Shown one piece after another: positions 1 to 11,516 of a stretch of DNA of 64,000 nucleotides. The notes beneath the pieces are model-generated. The model had not been told where the DNA came from. It ran no database searches and was given only the letters and a program-made list of their open reading frames with translations. Within the stretch, counting starts at the first letter, position 1, and each line of letters starts with the position of its first letter. A program made the translations under genes and the position numbers. Source of the stretch: Nicotiana tabacum (taxonomy: Eukaryota > Streptophyta > Magnoliopsida > Solanales > Solanaceae); the NCBI RefSeq assembly GCF_000715075.1, contig NC_134082.1, positions 105,750,399-105,814,398 on the forward strand. The letters run 5' to 3'.

Positions 1-2269
1 CCTAATGAAACCATCTTAGAAAATAATGAGGAAAATGAGGATGATGATGAAACCCAAGCACCGGATTTAGATGATACACCTACTAGTCCTCTTAATAACC
101 CAACTGATGCACCAGTCGACCCACCTGTAGAAACTCCTACTTTTAATAGAGAACCTGCTAAACGCCTAGAAACATCATTAGTTTGGAATTTTTTTACTCA
201 AGTAAGAGAACAAAATAAGGCTAAGTGTAAAACTTGTGGGAAATTAATGGTGCATAAATATACTGGAGACCGTAGTGGCACGAGTAGTTTGACTAGGCAC
301 ATAAAAACACACCCTAGAGATAAGGCTAGATTTTTTCAAATGAAAGCGCAACTAGAGGGGACAAGTGTAGATTCTGCGGTTAACCCTAGTACAGGTTCAA
401 ATCTAGTTCAACCAGGAATTAACACTGTCACCGGAGGTATTTTATATTACGATCCAAATAGAGATCGTGAAGAATTAGCAAAGATGATTACTGTTATGTG
501 CTTACCTTATACTTTTGCATCTAATCCTAATTGGGTTCATTATATTAGAAGAGTTTTTAATCCTACTTATAAAGGTTGGCCTCGCGCAACAGTTAAGAGT
601 GATATTTATAAATTCAAACATGAATATGAACAATATTTGCGGTATTTATTTACTCATATACCTAATCGGATTTCTATTACTACTGATATTGGTAGAAGTG
701 GTAATGATTATGATTATCTAACTGTTACAAGTCATTGGATAGATGAGGAATGGACAATGCAAAAACGCATAATTGCATATAGAATAATTAATTCGCGTCA
801 CACAGGTAAGTTTATAGCTAACACTGTTGCAGATATTTATAGATATTTTTGCTTTAGCGATAAAATAATGGCAATTTCAATGGATAATGCTTCTAGTAAC
901 ACTAGTGCTATAGGCATGCTTACAACAACACTAAATCCTGCATTTACTAATATTTTCCATGTTAGATGTATTTGTCATATTTATCATTTAATTGTCGGTG
1001 ATGGTATGCGAATATTAAACATAGAAATTGAAAAGGTTAGAATGGCTCTTACTTGGCTTTTTTATTCAAACCGTAGAAGTAGACTTAGAGAGTATTTTAA
1101 AAAATGTGATGAATATGGCCTTAGAGAAAGAAAGGTTCCTAAACCTTGCCCGACTAGATGGAATTGTATGTACGAAAGTTTAGTAGTAGCATATGAATAT
1201 AGAAACCCAATTAATGCAACGTTTAATTCTCGGGTAGGTGGTGAGGATGATGATGAAATGCTTACTACTCAAGATTGGACTAATTTTAAAATTCTTTTAG
1301 ATTTTTTAGAACATTTTCAAATTGCTACAAATGCATTTTCTGGGCAATATTATCCTACTATTTCAAACTGTTTAGTTTATATTGCAGCACTATCTGATTT
1401 GTTTGTTGAATTTTGTGAGGGTGCGGACATTTATGAACTTGCTATAAATGAAATGAAACAAAAGTTTAAAAAATATTTTTTTCTTATCCCTCCTATTTAT
1501 GGTCTTGCTGCAATGCTAAATCCTACAATGAAATTGGGAGGTCCTCATTTTTTGTATACAAATATCTATAAGGCTTTAGATCTTTCAAATGAGGAAATTG
1601 CTACACTTTGCAGATGCAAAAGCTTCAATTAAGATTAATGCTCAAACAGTTTATAATGCTTATCAACTTGCCTTAGAGCATGCTAGGCCAACTATTCCAA
1701 CCCCTACTTCGTCTAGCTCACAATCGTCTAAAAGAGTTGCGGGCTTAAAAGCTCTTAAATCTTGGACGGAGTTCAAGGGGTCTCAAGGTGAAAATTATGA
1801 TGAAACTTCACATCTAAATGAGCTTCAAGTTTATTTGTCTCAGGGACTTGAAAAGGAGAATCCAGACGGCTCTTTTGATCTTTTGGAATGGTGGAAGGCA
1901 AGGGAAAAACATTTTCCTGTTCTTGCAAGGATGGCTCGGGATATTTTATCAATTCAAGCTTCAACTGTTGCATCAGAGAGCGCTTTCAGTCAAGCAAGAC
2001 TGCAAATAGGTGATCATAGAGCGTCTATGAGGGATAGCTTGGAAAAATCAGTACTGTTTAGAGATTGGATCCGCTCGGAAAGAAGAAACTTTGGAATTGC
2101 AGAAGCACAACCGGCGATAGATGAAGCTTATGAAGAAATGATAGCGGAACTTGCGGAGGATTCGGCTTCGCCCGGAAGTGGTGATGAACAAGCTTCTTTT
2201 CCACCACCACCAACGCAACCTCCTCCGAATCTTGAAGGATTTATGAGATTTGTTAGAGATAATACATAG
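1..2269 (+). pseudogene. hAT transposase (BED zinc finger, RNase H-like core, C-terminal dimerisation domain), frameshifted
   Basis: The frame is open from base 1, so the N-terminus lies upstream. An acidic linker leads into a BED-type zinc finger at about 180-300 (C-x2-C near CKTCGK, then H-x4-H in LTRHIKTH). A ricesleeper-like core follows. Its usual TDxW motif reads TDIGRSG near 680, so a conserved Trp may be lost. The frame ends at 1632. The protein continues in the next frame from about 1605 (FADAKASIKINAQ) through the hAT dimerisation domain at about 1880-2070 (LLEWWKAREKHFPVLARMA, then ASESAFSQ) to a stop at 2267. The break fits one extra T in the TTT run at 1607-1609. A proline/glutamine-rich tail precedes the stop. 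The role is cut-and-paste transposition in the nucleus. As it stands the copy is not expected to make an active enzyme. Confidence 0.88.
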
Positions 2270-2465
2270 AATAATATGTAACTTGTATTTTGGCACATCT
2301 TCCTTAGTTTTTTTTTCCTTCTAATGGTGGTATTAGTACTTTGTTGTGCTCATTCCATTGGGGGAAGGATGACTAAGAAAGATATGCCATTTTTGGTAAT
2401 AAAATTTATTGCCTCTACCCATGAATATCTTTTCGCAATATTTCTTTGTCTATACTTAGAATTAT

Positions 2466-2930
2466 TTATACATAAGATATAATATATATACTACAAGACA
2501 ATATATTACTTAGAATTATTTATACATAAGATACAATATATATATACTACAAGAAAATATATTATGCGAATATATATACATAAGATACAATATATATACT
2601 ACAAGACAATATATTATGCGAATATATATACATAAGATATAATATATATACTACAAGACAATATATTATGCGAATATATATACATAAGATACAATATATA
2701 TACTACAAGAAAATATATTATGCGAATATATATACACAAGATACAATATATATACTACAAGACAATATATTATGCGAATATATATACATAGGGGAAGAGA
2801 GATTTTGGAAATATATTATATTATGCGAATATATATACATAAGATACAATATATATACTACAAGAAAATATATAAGAGAATATATATACATAAGATACAA
2901 TATATAGACTACAAGACAATATATTATGCA
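2466..2930. repeat. AT-rich minisatellite, unit about 58 bp
   Basis: Seven to eight imperfect copies of a unit containing tatgcgaatatatatacata, then agatacaatatatatac, then tacaagacaatatatta. One unit is interrupted near 2790-2820 by ggggaagagagattttgg. It lies in the non-coding 3' region of the hAT element. The short reading frames across it are by-products of the repeat. Confidence 0.85.
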
Positions 2931-3057
2931 TGACAACTTAGTGTTTTACTATTGTTTTGTTATTTTTTTTTTCGTCAAGCACTTTAATAATTAGATCTAC
3001 ATATATACTACATATATATTTTTAATATAGCCATGATACTACAAGAAATTGCCTTAA

Positions 3058-3258
3058 AAAAAACCCCCGCTAGGCCCGCGAAGCCCACGAGCCCGGCCCG
3101 TTAAGCACAGGACCATGTGGGCTTAGGCCCGTCACGGGCCGGTTCCACCCATTGAGCCCACGAAGACCGGGACCGCCAGAGCCCAGGCCCACGAAGCCCG
3201 GGACCACGAAGCCCAGCCCGTTAGGCCCACTAAGGCCCGGGTCCGGGCCAAAACACAT
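3058..3258. repeat. GGCCCG-rich subterminal region of the hAT element
   Basis: Dense degenerate copies of gcccg, ggcccg and gcccacgaagccc occur on both strands in an otherwise AT-rich setting. Several plant hAT families carry such GC-rich subterminal repeats next to the inverted repeat, where the BED finger binds. The assignment is inferred from composition and position. Confidence 0.5.
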
Positions 3259-3265
3259 CATTAGG

Positions 3266-3884
3266 AGCTACAGTGTCCTAAGGGTAGTCAGGCGAATACA
3301 CTTCGCCCGAAAATAATACAATATATATAGGTCAAATATTACAATTTACGAAAATGTAATAAAGGTTGAACACACTTGACACAAGAGAGGCAGTCCAGCG
3401 ACAATTGGTGTTCAAACCAAGTGGAATGTCTCGAGTTCCAACTTCCAACCTCCTTCCTACACTTTTTTACCGTAAAAAATGCACGGAGCGCCTTATTTGG
3501 TCTCCCCCCCCCATTTAACTTATATCCACTTTTTAAAAAAGTTTTAACTTGTACCCACTTTTTATTAAACAACTCCAGGCCTCTTTCTCCTTCTCCTTCT
3601 CCTTCTCCTCCTTCGTTTTCTTCTTCTCCTTCTTCTTCTTCTTCGACAGAGTTGTTGTAATAGAAATCTCAATATTTTGCACTCCTCCCACAATAGGACT
3701 CAATCCTAAAACTAAGCCAGATATCTCATAATTTATGTATGTTAGACTTCTGATAATATTTCTTATATTCCTTCAAGATTATGTCAACCCACAATCCATA
3801 AGGGAGTCTAATGACAGTAATCCTAAGATATTTTGTCTTCTAACTTCGTTGCTGCAATTTAATTTTGTAAGAGCTCCTATGAAT
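3266..3884. other. Non-coding stretch with CTT-rich leader, possible MULE left end
   Basis: No gene seen. At 3511-3570 there are two imperfect copies of an A/T-rich phrase ending in cactttttw (atatccacttttt, gtacccacttttt), followed at 3585-3650 by a CTT/CTC microsatellite. The order (short repeated phrase, CTT-rich leader, palindromic array) is the same as at 25540-26560 in the large MULE. I infer a truncated relative, but no terminal repeat is secure. Confidence 0.35.
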
Positions 3885-4140
3885 GCTGAAGTTCAGCAAA
3901 TATAAACAAAACTTCAGCTCCTAGAATGCTGAAGTTTAGCAAATACAAAACAAACTTCAGCTCCTAGAATGCTGAAGTTTAGCAAATACAAAATAAACTT
4001 CAGCTCCTAGAATGCTGAAGTTCAGCAATTACAAACAAACTTCAGCTCCTAGAATGCTTCAGCAATTATAAAACAAACTTCAGCTTCAGAAATTACAAAA
4101 CAAAAACTTCAGCCAAAGCATGCTGTAGTTTTATTGACCT
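3885..4140. repeat. Palindromic tandem array, unit about 45 bp, arms AACTTCAG/CTGAAGTT
   Basis: Five to six copies of a unit in which aacttcag, a short core (ctcctagaatg) and ctgaagtt form a short inverted repeat, separated by an A-rich linker such as agcaaatacaaaac. Later copies degrade. The architecture matches the TTAAGGAC arrays of the MULE at 25496-37420, with different arms. Confidence 0.8.
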
Positions 4141-4236
4141 GAAGTTTGTCATTACACTATGAACTGAAATTTGTGTGATTGCTTTTGCTACTTCAAGCTC
4201 GTATGTCTGAAGTTACGCAAAAAATGGGTATGCTTT

Positions 4237-4923
4237 TGTCACGATCCAATTTAGGATTGTGACCGGCGCTTAGGAGCAAATGCTCTCAAGTAAGCCTCAT
4301 CGGTAATTTTACAGAAAATCGGACAGAGTTTCCCCTATTTTTGGACTATCCCAAAAATTTTCCTTGTCTCAAATCAGCAACCAAACATCCTAATAGCAAT
4401 TCAACAATCGACAACTTATCAATTAACCAAAATAGTCTTTACCATTACTAATCAACCCACTAACAACCAGAAATACTAATTTATCTCCGACTTTGATAAT
4501 AAAGAATGATACTCGACATAAGGCTAATAGCAAAATAATACTCATGACACTAAAAGAATGACCATGAAGTGACTCTAAGAATTCAAAGAAAAGACCATAA
4601 CAATTGATAAAAATCTCCGCCCACGCGAACAAGTGCGAGGCTCACCAAGAATTCTCAACCTGTGCGCTCTAATTAACGAGATCCTCGCCTGCGTCAACTT
4701 TTTTTTAAAAAAAAAAAAATTAGCGAGGAATGAGTCGCTAGCTCAGTGAGTAATAACACTTAACCACAACCGTTTTTAATTTGGAGACAAGTCTTAAAAC
4801 ATGCTAGTATATCAAACAGAAAACAACATAAAAATGCCCTTTCAGAACAATAAATAATTTTCAGTCTTATCACGCTTTTCTTGTAGTAAAATATAATTAA
4901 CAATTTAGTAATAAGCTCGGTAC
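4237..4923 (-). mobile_element. Older LTR fragment, part 1 of 3
   Basis: It begins tgtcacgatcc, the complement of a typical LTR end in ...gtgaca. It continues with sequence I associate with Solanaceae Ty3 LTRs (atcggacagagtttccccta, a CGGTAA motif). It is cut at 4923 by the insertion of the 13.7-kb element, and its continuation lies at 18639-18702 and after 22932. The lineage is not certain and no coding region is present. Confidence 0.5.
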
Positions 4924-6978
4924 TGTTAACACCTAATTTTTGACCATGTTTGAATTCTTTTCTCACTTTTCCCACTTACTTCCCATTTCACTACATTTTC
5001 CACTCACAAAATTATTCCCTATCCCATTCTTCTTTATTCCCCCACTCCTTGCCCCCACGCTGGTCCCCCCACTCTCCTTTATTCCTCATTCCACTTTCCC
5101 TTGTCCCTCATGCTTGTCCCCCTCACACGTTCCCCACTCTCTTTTCCCTCATGCTCTCTACTAAAAACATACACACACACGGTCATCTGGAGGAGAGCCC
5201 CCCTCCCCAACTCTCTCCTCTACCCATTTTCTCTCCAAAGACACCGACCCTCCCAAAATGCGGACATAATATACACTCGATATACACTCTATATACACTC
5301 GATATACACTCTATATACACTCGATATACCGTGGATATATACGGGCAGAACACCCCCTCCCCAACGTATCTCCTTCTTCTTTCTTCTCAAACCAGAAAAC
5401 AACGACCTTTTCACCATTAAAACCAGTCCGAAAATCTCTATTAATGCAGCTTTAAAACCAGTTGCGTCGCCCCAAAACCCATGTCCAAAACGACCTCCAA
5501 TTTAAGCCTCAAAACAGCTTCAGAATTGCAGCGGAAACACACTGCTTCTTCAGCCATCGAACCAGCAGCAGAACCAGCTGCAAACAATTCCGAAATCACC
5601 AAAATCGGAGGTTCCGTCGAGGTCTTTGTTCGAGTGCTCATGTCGCGGATCTTGTTTGACTTTTTATTGGGGTTGTAATCTTTGGAATTCATATAGTTTG
5701 TCGACGTCGAGAGCTTCGTGTTTTCATCTATTGAAGAAGTTTATTTACTGGATATTAAGGTTCATTCTTACCCTTGCTATTTGAATTCCTTAGTGTTTTT
5801 TTTATATTTTGTTTTAAAATTTTCGTTTGCCATTAAATCCTTTTCCATGTGTTTGTTTGGATTCTATTAATCCATCTGTGATGAGAAAGCTTTGAATAAT
5901 TTTTAATTCTTTGTTGTGATGAACTCTTCCATGACTTTGTTGTGAATACTAAGTGACAGAGCATCTTGCGATTTTGAAGTGAACCAAATAAGTAGATAGC
6001 TGATTTTTAAGACAATTCATGGAGCACATAGTAAAATAGATATTTCCGAATTAAATAAATGATACATAACCTTGTTTGGTATACAATCACGTGAGAATAG
6101 TTTGAATTGCTTGGTTGTAACCAATATTAGTATTGTGGGTGGTTTACCTTTACGTCGTCAAATATTGAATCATGCTTTAAATATTTCATATGTGAATTCC
6201 TTCTGGTTGTCATGTTTTGGATAATATCTAATGATACAATTTTGGTACTGCTACATGGATAATTTAATTAGAGACAAACCAACAGTTCATTGATTTAAGA
6301 TTTTGAGCTAATAATTTTGGTATCGTTTTCATTAAATAACACATGGCCCTCATGTAATTAATATCAACTCTTTAGAAATCGAGGTGCGCCCTCAATTGAA
6401 TTTCCATGGCCCTCGCAAATTTAAAAATGCGTAGTTGCTTTAGGCGCATAATTTAGATTACTTTCCTAAATTCGGGTGTGCATTTATGTGACCCAAATCC
6501 AAATCTCAACAATGTTAAATAAAATGTGTCATGGACCGCGGGTGCATTTATGTGACGTGGTTCAAGTTGTGTTTTAGATGACATTGAATCTTCCCAAAAA
6601 ATATATTTAAATAAAAGCGGTTATAAAGTTAAAATTGCACCATAGGCTAAAACATGGATTAAAATCAAGTAAATAGGCCAAATATAACAGTTGAGCGACC
6701 GTGCTAGAACCACAGAACCCGGGAATGCCTAACACCTTCTCCCGGGTTAATAGAATTCCTTACTTAGAATTTCTGGTTCGCAAACTTCAAAAGGAAAGTC
6801 GAATTTCCTCGATTTGGGATTTAAAATAAACCGGTGACTTGGAACGCCAATTAAAATATTCCAAGTGGCGACTCTGAAATAAATAAACTAATCCCATTTC
6901 GAATATTGTCACTTAAATTGGAAAAACTCCCTCACGCATTTATCCTTCGGGGTAGGCGCGCAAAAAGGAGGTGTGACA
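4924..6978 (+). repeat. 5' LTR of the Ogre-like element
   Basis: 2055 bp, TG...CA. It is pyrimidine-rich near the start (ccccactc, cccttgtccctc), and a short tandem tatacactcgatatacactc lies at 5270-5335. Apart from scattered substitutions and a few indels it matches 16618-18633. It contains several more copies of the tatacact unit than the 3' LTR does. Confidence 0.95.
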
Positions 6979-6982
6979 GCTC

Positions 6983-7000
6983 TGGCGACTCTGCTGGGGA
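6983..7000 (+). other. Primer-binding site of the Ogre-like element
   Basis: tggcgactctgctgggga starts 4 bases after the LTR end. This is the PBS type I associate with Ogre/Tat elements, usually described as matching tRNA-Arg. The tRNA identity is from memory. Confidence 0.7.
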
Positions 7001-8388
7001 ACGAACCCAGAATCTCTGGTTCAGGGTTCAGAATTCGAGCTTAGAATAATTGTTATATTTGGCTTTATTATCTGATCTTTATTACATGTTTGGGCATAAC
7101 GTGCTAAATGTTGTCTTTTACCGCTTTGATATTATCTGAACTGTATATAAACTGTGCCGAAACTCTTCTCTTCTTACCTCCGGAGAGGAGCTTGCTGGTC
7201 AAGACTCCCTATTTTGTTAGTGTCATAACCTGAAATAAGAAAGAAACCGGACAAGTTACAAAGCCGGACGATCTCGCGGGTCCCCGGTACGTAGCCCCCT
7301 CCTCGACTCGAGTTGTCCACTCGGGTACACTGTCTAGAACATATACCCAGGATGAACCTAGTATAACAAAACCTCATGCCGGATCCCTAGTAGGAACGCT
7401 TATTTGCATCATATTGCATTTGACATAGGGGACTCAACACAGGGGTTGGGTCCGTCTAGGACAAGCAACCCGAAATAAGAAGACCATCCTGCTGCATCCC
7501 GTTTCTTTTGCGCATTTATTTGCTTCAGATCTGCATGCTGACCGGTTTTTGAGATTAAAAAAAAAACAAAACAAAAAATCTTTTTTTAAGAAGAAAAGAA
7601 AAATAGCAGCGTAGGGAGATAACTACTTATTTTTAAAACCAATGTCCAAGTAGTGTCAAAACCTCGCCGAAATTTTCTTTAAAAAAAATGAAAACAAAAT
7701 TTGTCTTTTAGTTTGATTTATTAAAAAAAACACATACAATACAAAAAATATAGTTCCTTTTAATCGCTCTCAAAAAATAGTCGTTTAAAATTAAAATAAA
7801 AAAAGAAAATTCAAAATTTTTTTTTTTCTTTTGTAGAATCTCTTTCATAAATTCAAACTAATAGTCCAAATATTTCCTTAAGAGATTTTTTGAAATTTCA
7901 AAAAAGTGAAAAGAAGTTAAAATTCAAAATGTTTCTTTAGTCGTCGTTTCTCTTCAAAAATATATATATAAAAAAAAATCGAAATCCAAAATATTTTCTC
8001 ATTTTTGCTTTAAAAGTGTTTTATTCAAAAAAGGGGTTTAGTTTATTCCTGATCGGACTGAACTATGCGGGTCTGATTCTCACCGGATGTGAGATACGTA
8101 GGCAAACCTCATCGGTTCCGACCCCAATTTTCAAAAAAACCAAAAAAATATTTTTCATTAGTTCCTTCTTTAGAAATCTTTCCTTAGAAAATTCAAAAAA
8201 AAAAGAAGAAGTTTTTAAAACTAAAAAAAAGGGTAGTTTCCTTCTTTCTGAAGTATTTCATACGGAAAAAGAAATAAAAGAAAAAAATAATAATAAAAGA
8301 AATAAAAAATCAAAATCCAAAATACGGGTTTCCTTTATTTTGAAGTATTTTTCCAAAAAATCAAAAAAAAATCAGAAAAAAGGAGAAT

Positions 8389-8393
<5 letters not shown>

Positions 8394-8453
<60 letters not shown>
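8394..8453. repeat. (AT)n microsatellite
   Basis: About 60 bases of AT dinucleotide repeat with one interruption (taatat), inside the A-rich leader. Confidence 0.95.
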
Positions 8454-9120
8454 TCGTTCTTTTAAAGACTTTCCTTCTTTAAAAGTCTTTCTTTCGTAAA
8501 TGTCATAGAATTAAAAAATTAAAGTCCAAAAATATTTTCATTTTTCTTTAGAAGTACTTTTGTAAATTTAAAAATAAAAAAAATAAAAAATAAACTCGAA
8601 AATCCAAAATATTTTCTTAAAAGTGCCTCTTTCGAAAATTAAGAGACGACAGCCAAAATCCAAAGAAAATATTTTCTTTCTTATTTAGAAAAAGAGAGAA
8701 CAAATGAAAATTCAAACAAAAATATATTTTATTTTATTTTTACTTTTAAAATTCTCAAAGTTCCAATCAAAAGAAAAGGAATTGTTTTTTTAGAAGTCTT
8801 TCTTTCAAATTAAAAATAGAGTCAAGTTCAAAAATCAAAAAAAATATATATCCTTTCGTTCTTTTAAAGCATTGTTTTTAGTAAAATCCAAAAGAAGCAA
8901 AAATCCAAAAAAAAAACCTTTATTCTTTTAAAGCATTTTTTTTTAAAAAAAAAGTTATTCCAAAAAAAAAAGAGTTAGTTTACTTACTCTATTCACGATC
9001 GCCCGAACTACGCCGGTTTGATTCTCACAGGGTGTGAGATACGTAGGCAACCCTCATCGGGTCCAACTCCCTTTTTTCAGAAATAGCCAAAATGTCAGAA
9101 TTTTAATTTATGAGTCAGGT

Positions 9121-9412
9121 GATGCTATTTTGTCAAGAATAGCCAAATGTTCCCGAAAGGGACGCCGGAAGGCTGACTTTGCATAAACAGCCATTTTTGG
9201 TCATTTTTTAAAATTTTGACCAAATTGCCCAATGGCCTTAGGATCCTCGTCCTCGAGGCTCTGCGAGGCCATGTTCCCAATGTCGGGTCACCATTCTGAA
9301 AAAAAGTCATAAATAAATCAAGTGATGCTGTTTTTGTCAAAAAATAGCCAAATGTTCCCGAAAGGGACGGCGGAAGGCTGACTTTGCATAAACGGCCACT
9401 TTCGCTCATCCT
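9121..9412. repeat. 203-bp tandem duplication
   Basis: Sequence starting gatgctattttgtcaa at 9121 recurs at 9324 as gatgctgtttttgtcaa. Both copies continue with aaatgttcccgaaagggacg and ggaaggctgactttgcataa. The second copy is partial. Confidence 0.8.
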
Positions 9413-10082
9413 GTAGAGTCTAGATCAATTGACCCTCACAACCTTAAAATCTTCATCCCCGAAGTGCTAAAAGGCCGTGTTCGAAAATTGGGTCTCTCTT
9501 TTCTAAGAAATAGTCAAATCATTTTTCGAATCAAATCATTTTTGCTTAAATCACCTTAATAAATGTGCAGGATGAGCACAATGCAAAATGAACACTTGTT
9601 TCTTTACTTTTTGCACTTGTTTGTCCCAAACTACGAAGATCTGATTCATGCGGGGTCATGATACGTAGGCAATCTCCATCGGATTCGTTCATAGCTATAA
9701 AATAAATTGAGTGAAAAAATAAACTGAAAGAAAAGGAGAAAGAAAATTGAGTGAAAAAGAGAAAAGAAAAATATTGAAAAAAATGAAAAAAAGTGACAAA
9801 ATAAAAAAAAAGAAAAAAAAAAAGAAAAAAAAGAGTGCAAAAAATGAAAGAGCGGCAAAAACAATATCAAGAGTGGTTAAAGAGAGGCAGGAATAAAAAA
9901 AAAGAGGTACATAGCGAAGAGGGCTAATTTAAGGTCGGGGTGAAACATGCAACCCGTTCAAACACATGGTAGAAGTGTTTAACTGTTTAGGTGCATTGCA
10001 TCCCAACGTGCGATTTCCTATATGTTAAATGCGAAAACTAACAAGGTTGTGTGTGTGAGTAAATTAGCTAGGTTCTGTTCAG

Positions 10083-10660
10083 GTGATTGGTTTTGTTGGC
10101 ATGCTTGATGAATGCGCAACCTTACACACAACCACCAATATTATCCACAAAACTGAGCTCCACTTCCCAGAAATGTTCATCCTTACCAAGCTCCATATAA
10201 TCCTCAATCAGATGTTCCCCGGCACAATCCTCGTCCAAGATAGCCTTTCAGAAAGAATCAGTTCACCCCTATTGGTGAATCGTATTCAAGCTTGTTCCAA
10301 AAGCTAGTCAGGCGAAGTTTGCTGCGGCCAGTGGCCCCAAATCGGCCAAACACCGAGTCCCCCCTCCCCGCATCGAGCTGATACTAGATGTGAATGCCAC
10401 TCTGGAGCAGTGAGGCACGGTACAAAGGACTGTTGGTCATTGGACCCTCAAAATGGCAGTTGAAGACTTGATTGAAGCTGAAAGAATCGTTCTCCGGGAC
10501 GAAAAGGTTCATAATATGATGAACATTCCCCTGCCTACTCTCACAAACGGGCCAATAGACGGAATGATCTGTGAAGCTGAGGAATTTGATTCGGCACTGA
10601 AGGCTATTGCAGTCATTGCCGAGATAGAAGAAAAGCTAAAAAACGATTGCCAAGCCTGAA
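10083..10660 (+). pseudogene. Tat/Ogre gag C-terminal relic
   Basis: In the frame of 10453-10659 the sequence reads WTLKMAVEDLIEAERIVLRD, then MNIPLPTLTNG, then a short acidic segment (EFDSALKAIAVIAEIEE). This matches the end of Tat/Ogre Gag, where a CCHC-like GHxTExCWxLK motif leads into an EDLIEAG segment. Here the GH and C part is eroded to VGHWTLK, and a TGA at 10411-10413 interrupts the frame just upstream. Earlier sequence (10083-10400) is rich in His and Pro codons but broken. In the complete protein this region would lie at the gag-pol junction. It is the only coding trace in the element and supports the Tat/Ogre assignment. Confidence 0.65.
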
Positions 10661-11516
10661 AGTTCCCCATCAGACGGGAGTCTCGGTAGCCAGTCTTGCT
10701 ATCCCTTCTGCATCTGGATTGTCTCAGGGTGTGATCCAGATGTTTTACTTTATTGTCTTACTTTCCGATGTAAACCCTTCTATTTTCAAAAAAAATTTAA
10801 AAAAAGAAAAAAAAAATCAAATGAAATTGATATTTCATTTTTCCGGAATGTCTCTTTTTTAAAATCTTGTCAATTTTCTCATTCTCTTTTAGTTCTATTA
10901 AATGCAGATTTCAATAATATGACATGCTTGCGGACTTCATGCTCGGATCTTAAAACTCTGTCAGACCTCGAAATAATGAATCAAGAATTGGGTCGCAATG
11001 AAGAATAGCTTAAGGAAACAAGACAAAGAGTTGGAACAACTGAAGGAAAATTGGTTTCCGAAATTGGAAAGGTCCATATATTACAACAAGAGTACTGCCA
11101 AAAAGAGTGCGTTGTACTTGGGACACATCGAAGGAAACGTCCTTGAAATAACTGTCAATGCAAATGCAGTCAAAAGGTACTATGTTGGATCATTTATATA
11201 ATAAAATCTTTTCCGGTTGAGATGACGAAGGCTTTCATTCTCGCTACCCAAACACTATCAACCCTTTGCAAACCCATTTGAGCTGGTTACTCTTCTTTGA
11301 TTACCCTCTTTGGAACCTGAAAGTATTATTGAAAAATAAAATGAAAAAAAAAAAGAAATTGAAATGAAAAAGAAAAAAAGAAGAAGAAAGAATTGGAAAA
11401 ATAAGAAAATATATATACAAAAAAGGGAAGAAAAGACAATGAAAATGAAAAAAAGGGAAACGGAAGGGAAGAAGAAAGAGAAAAACAAAGCAAATCAGAA
11501 AAAAAAAACACAAATG

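Larger units (their letters stand above)
1..3265 (+). mobile_element. hAT-superfamily DNA transposon, right part
   Basis: The block holds a hAT transposase reading frame that is already open at the first base, a non-coding 3' region, an AT-rich minisatellite and a GGCCCG-rich segment of the kind found near hAT ends. The left end lies outside the window. I place the right end near 3265, after the GC-rich segment and before a run of unrelated sequence. No terminal inverted repeat or 8-bp target duplication can be checked with only one end visible, so this border is an estimate. Confidence 0.7.
7001..10082 (+). other. Non-coding leader of the Ogre-like element
   Basis: A GC-rich first part (7160-7530) is followed by very A-rich sequence with long A and T runs. 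It contains three of six diverged copies of a motif of about 60 bp (gaactacg...gattc...gatacgtaggcaacctc) at about 8055-8120, 9005-9070 and 9628-9690. No open frame has coding character; the lysine- or phenylalanine-rich frames come from base composition. Confidence 0.7.

Noticed and set aside
3070..3261. Gly/Pro-rich minus-strand frame
   Set aside because: Produced by the GGCCCG repeats of the hAT subterminal region.
4940..5678. Several overlapping frames, repeated at 16634-17334
   Set aside because: They lie in the LTRs and recur only because the LTR is repeated. Proline/serine-rich composition comes from the C-rich tract; indels between LTRs change the frames.
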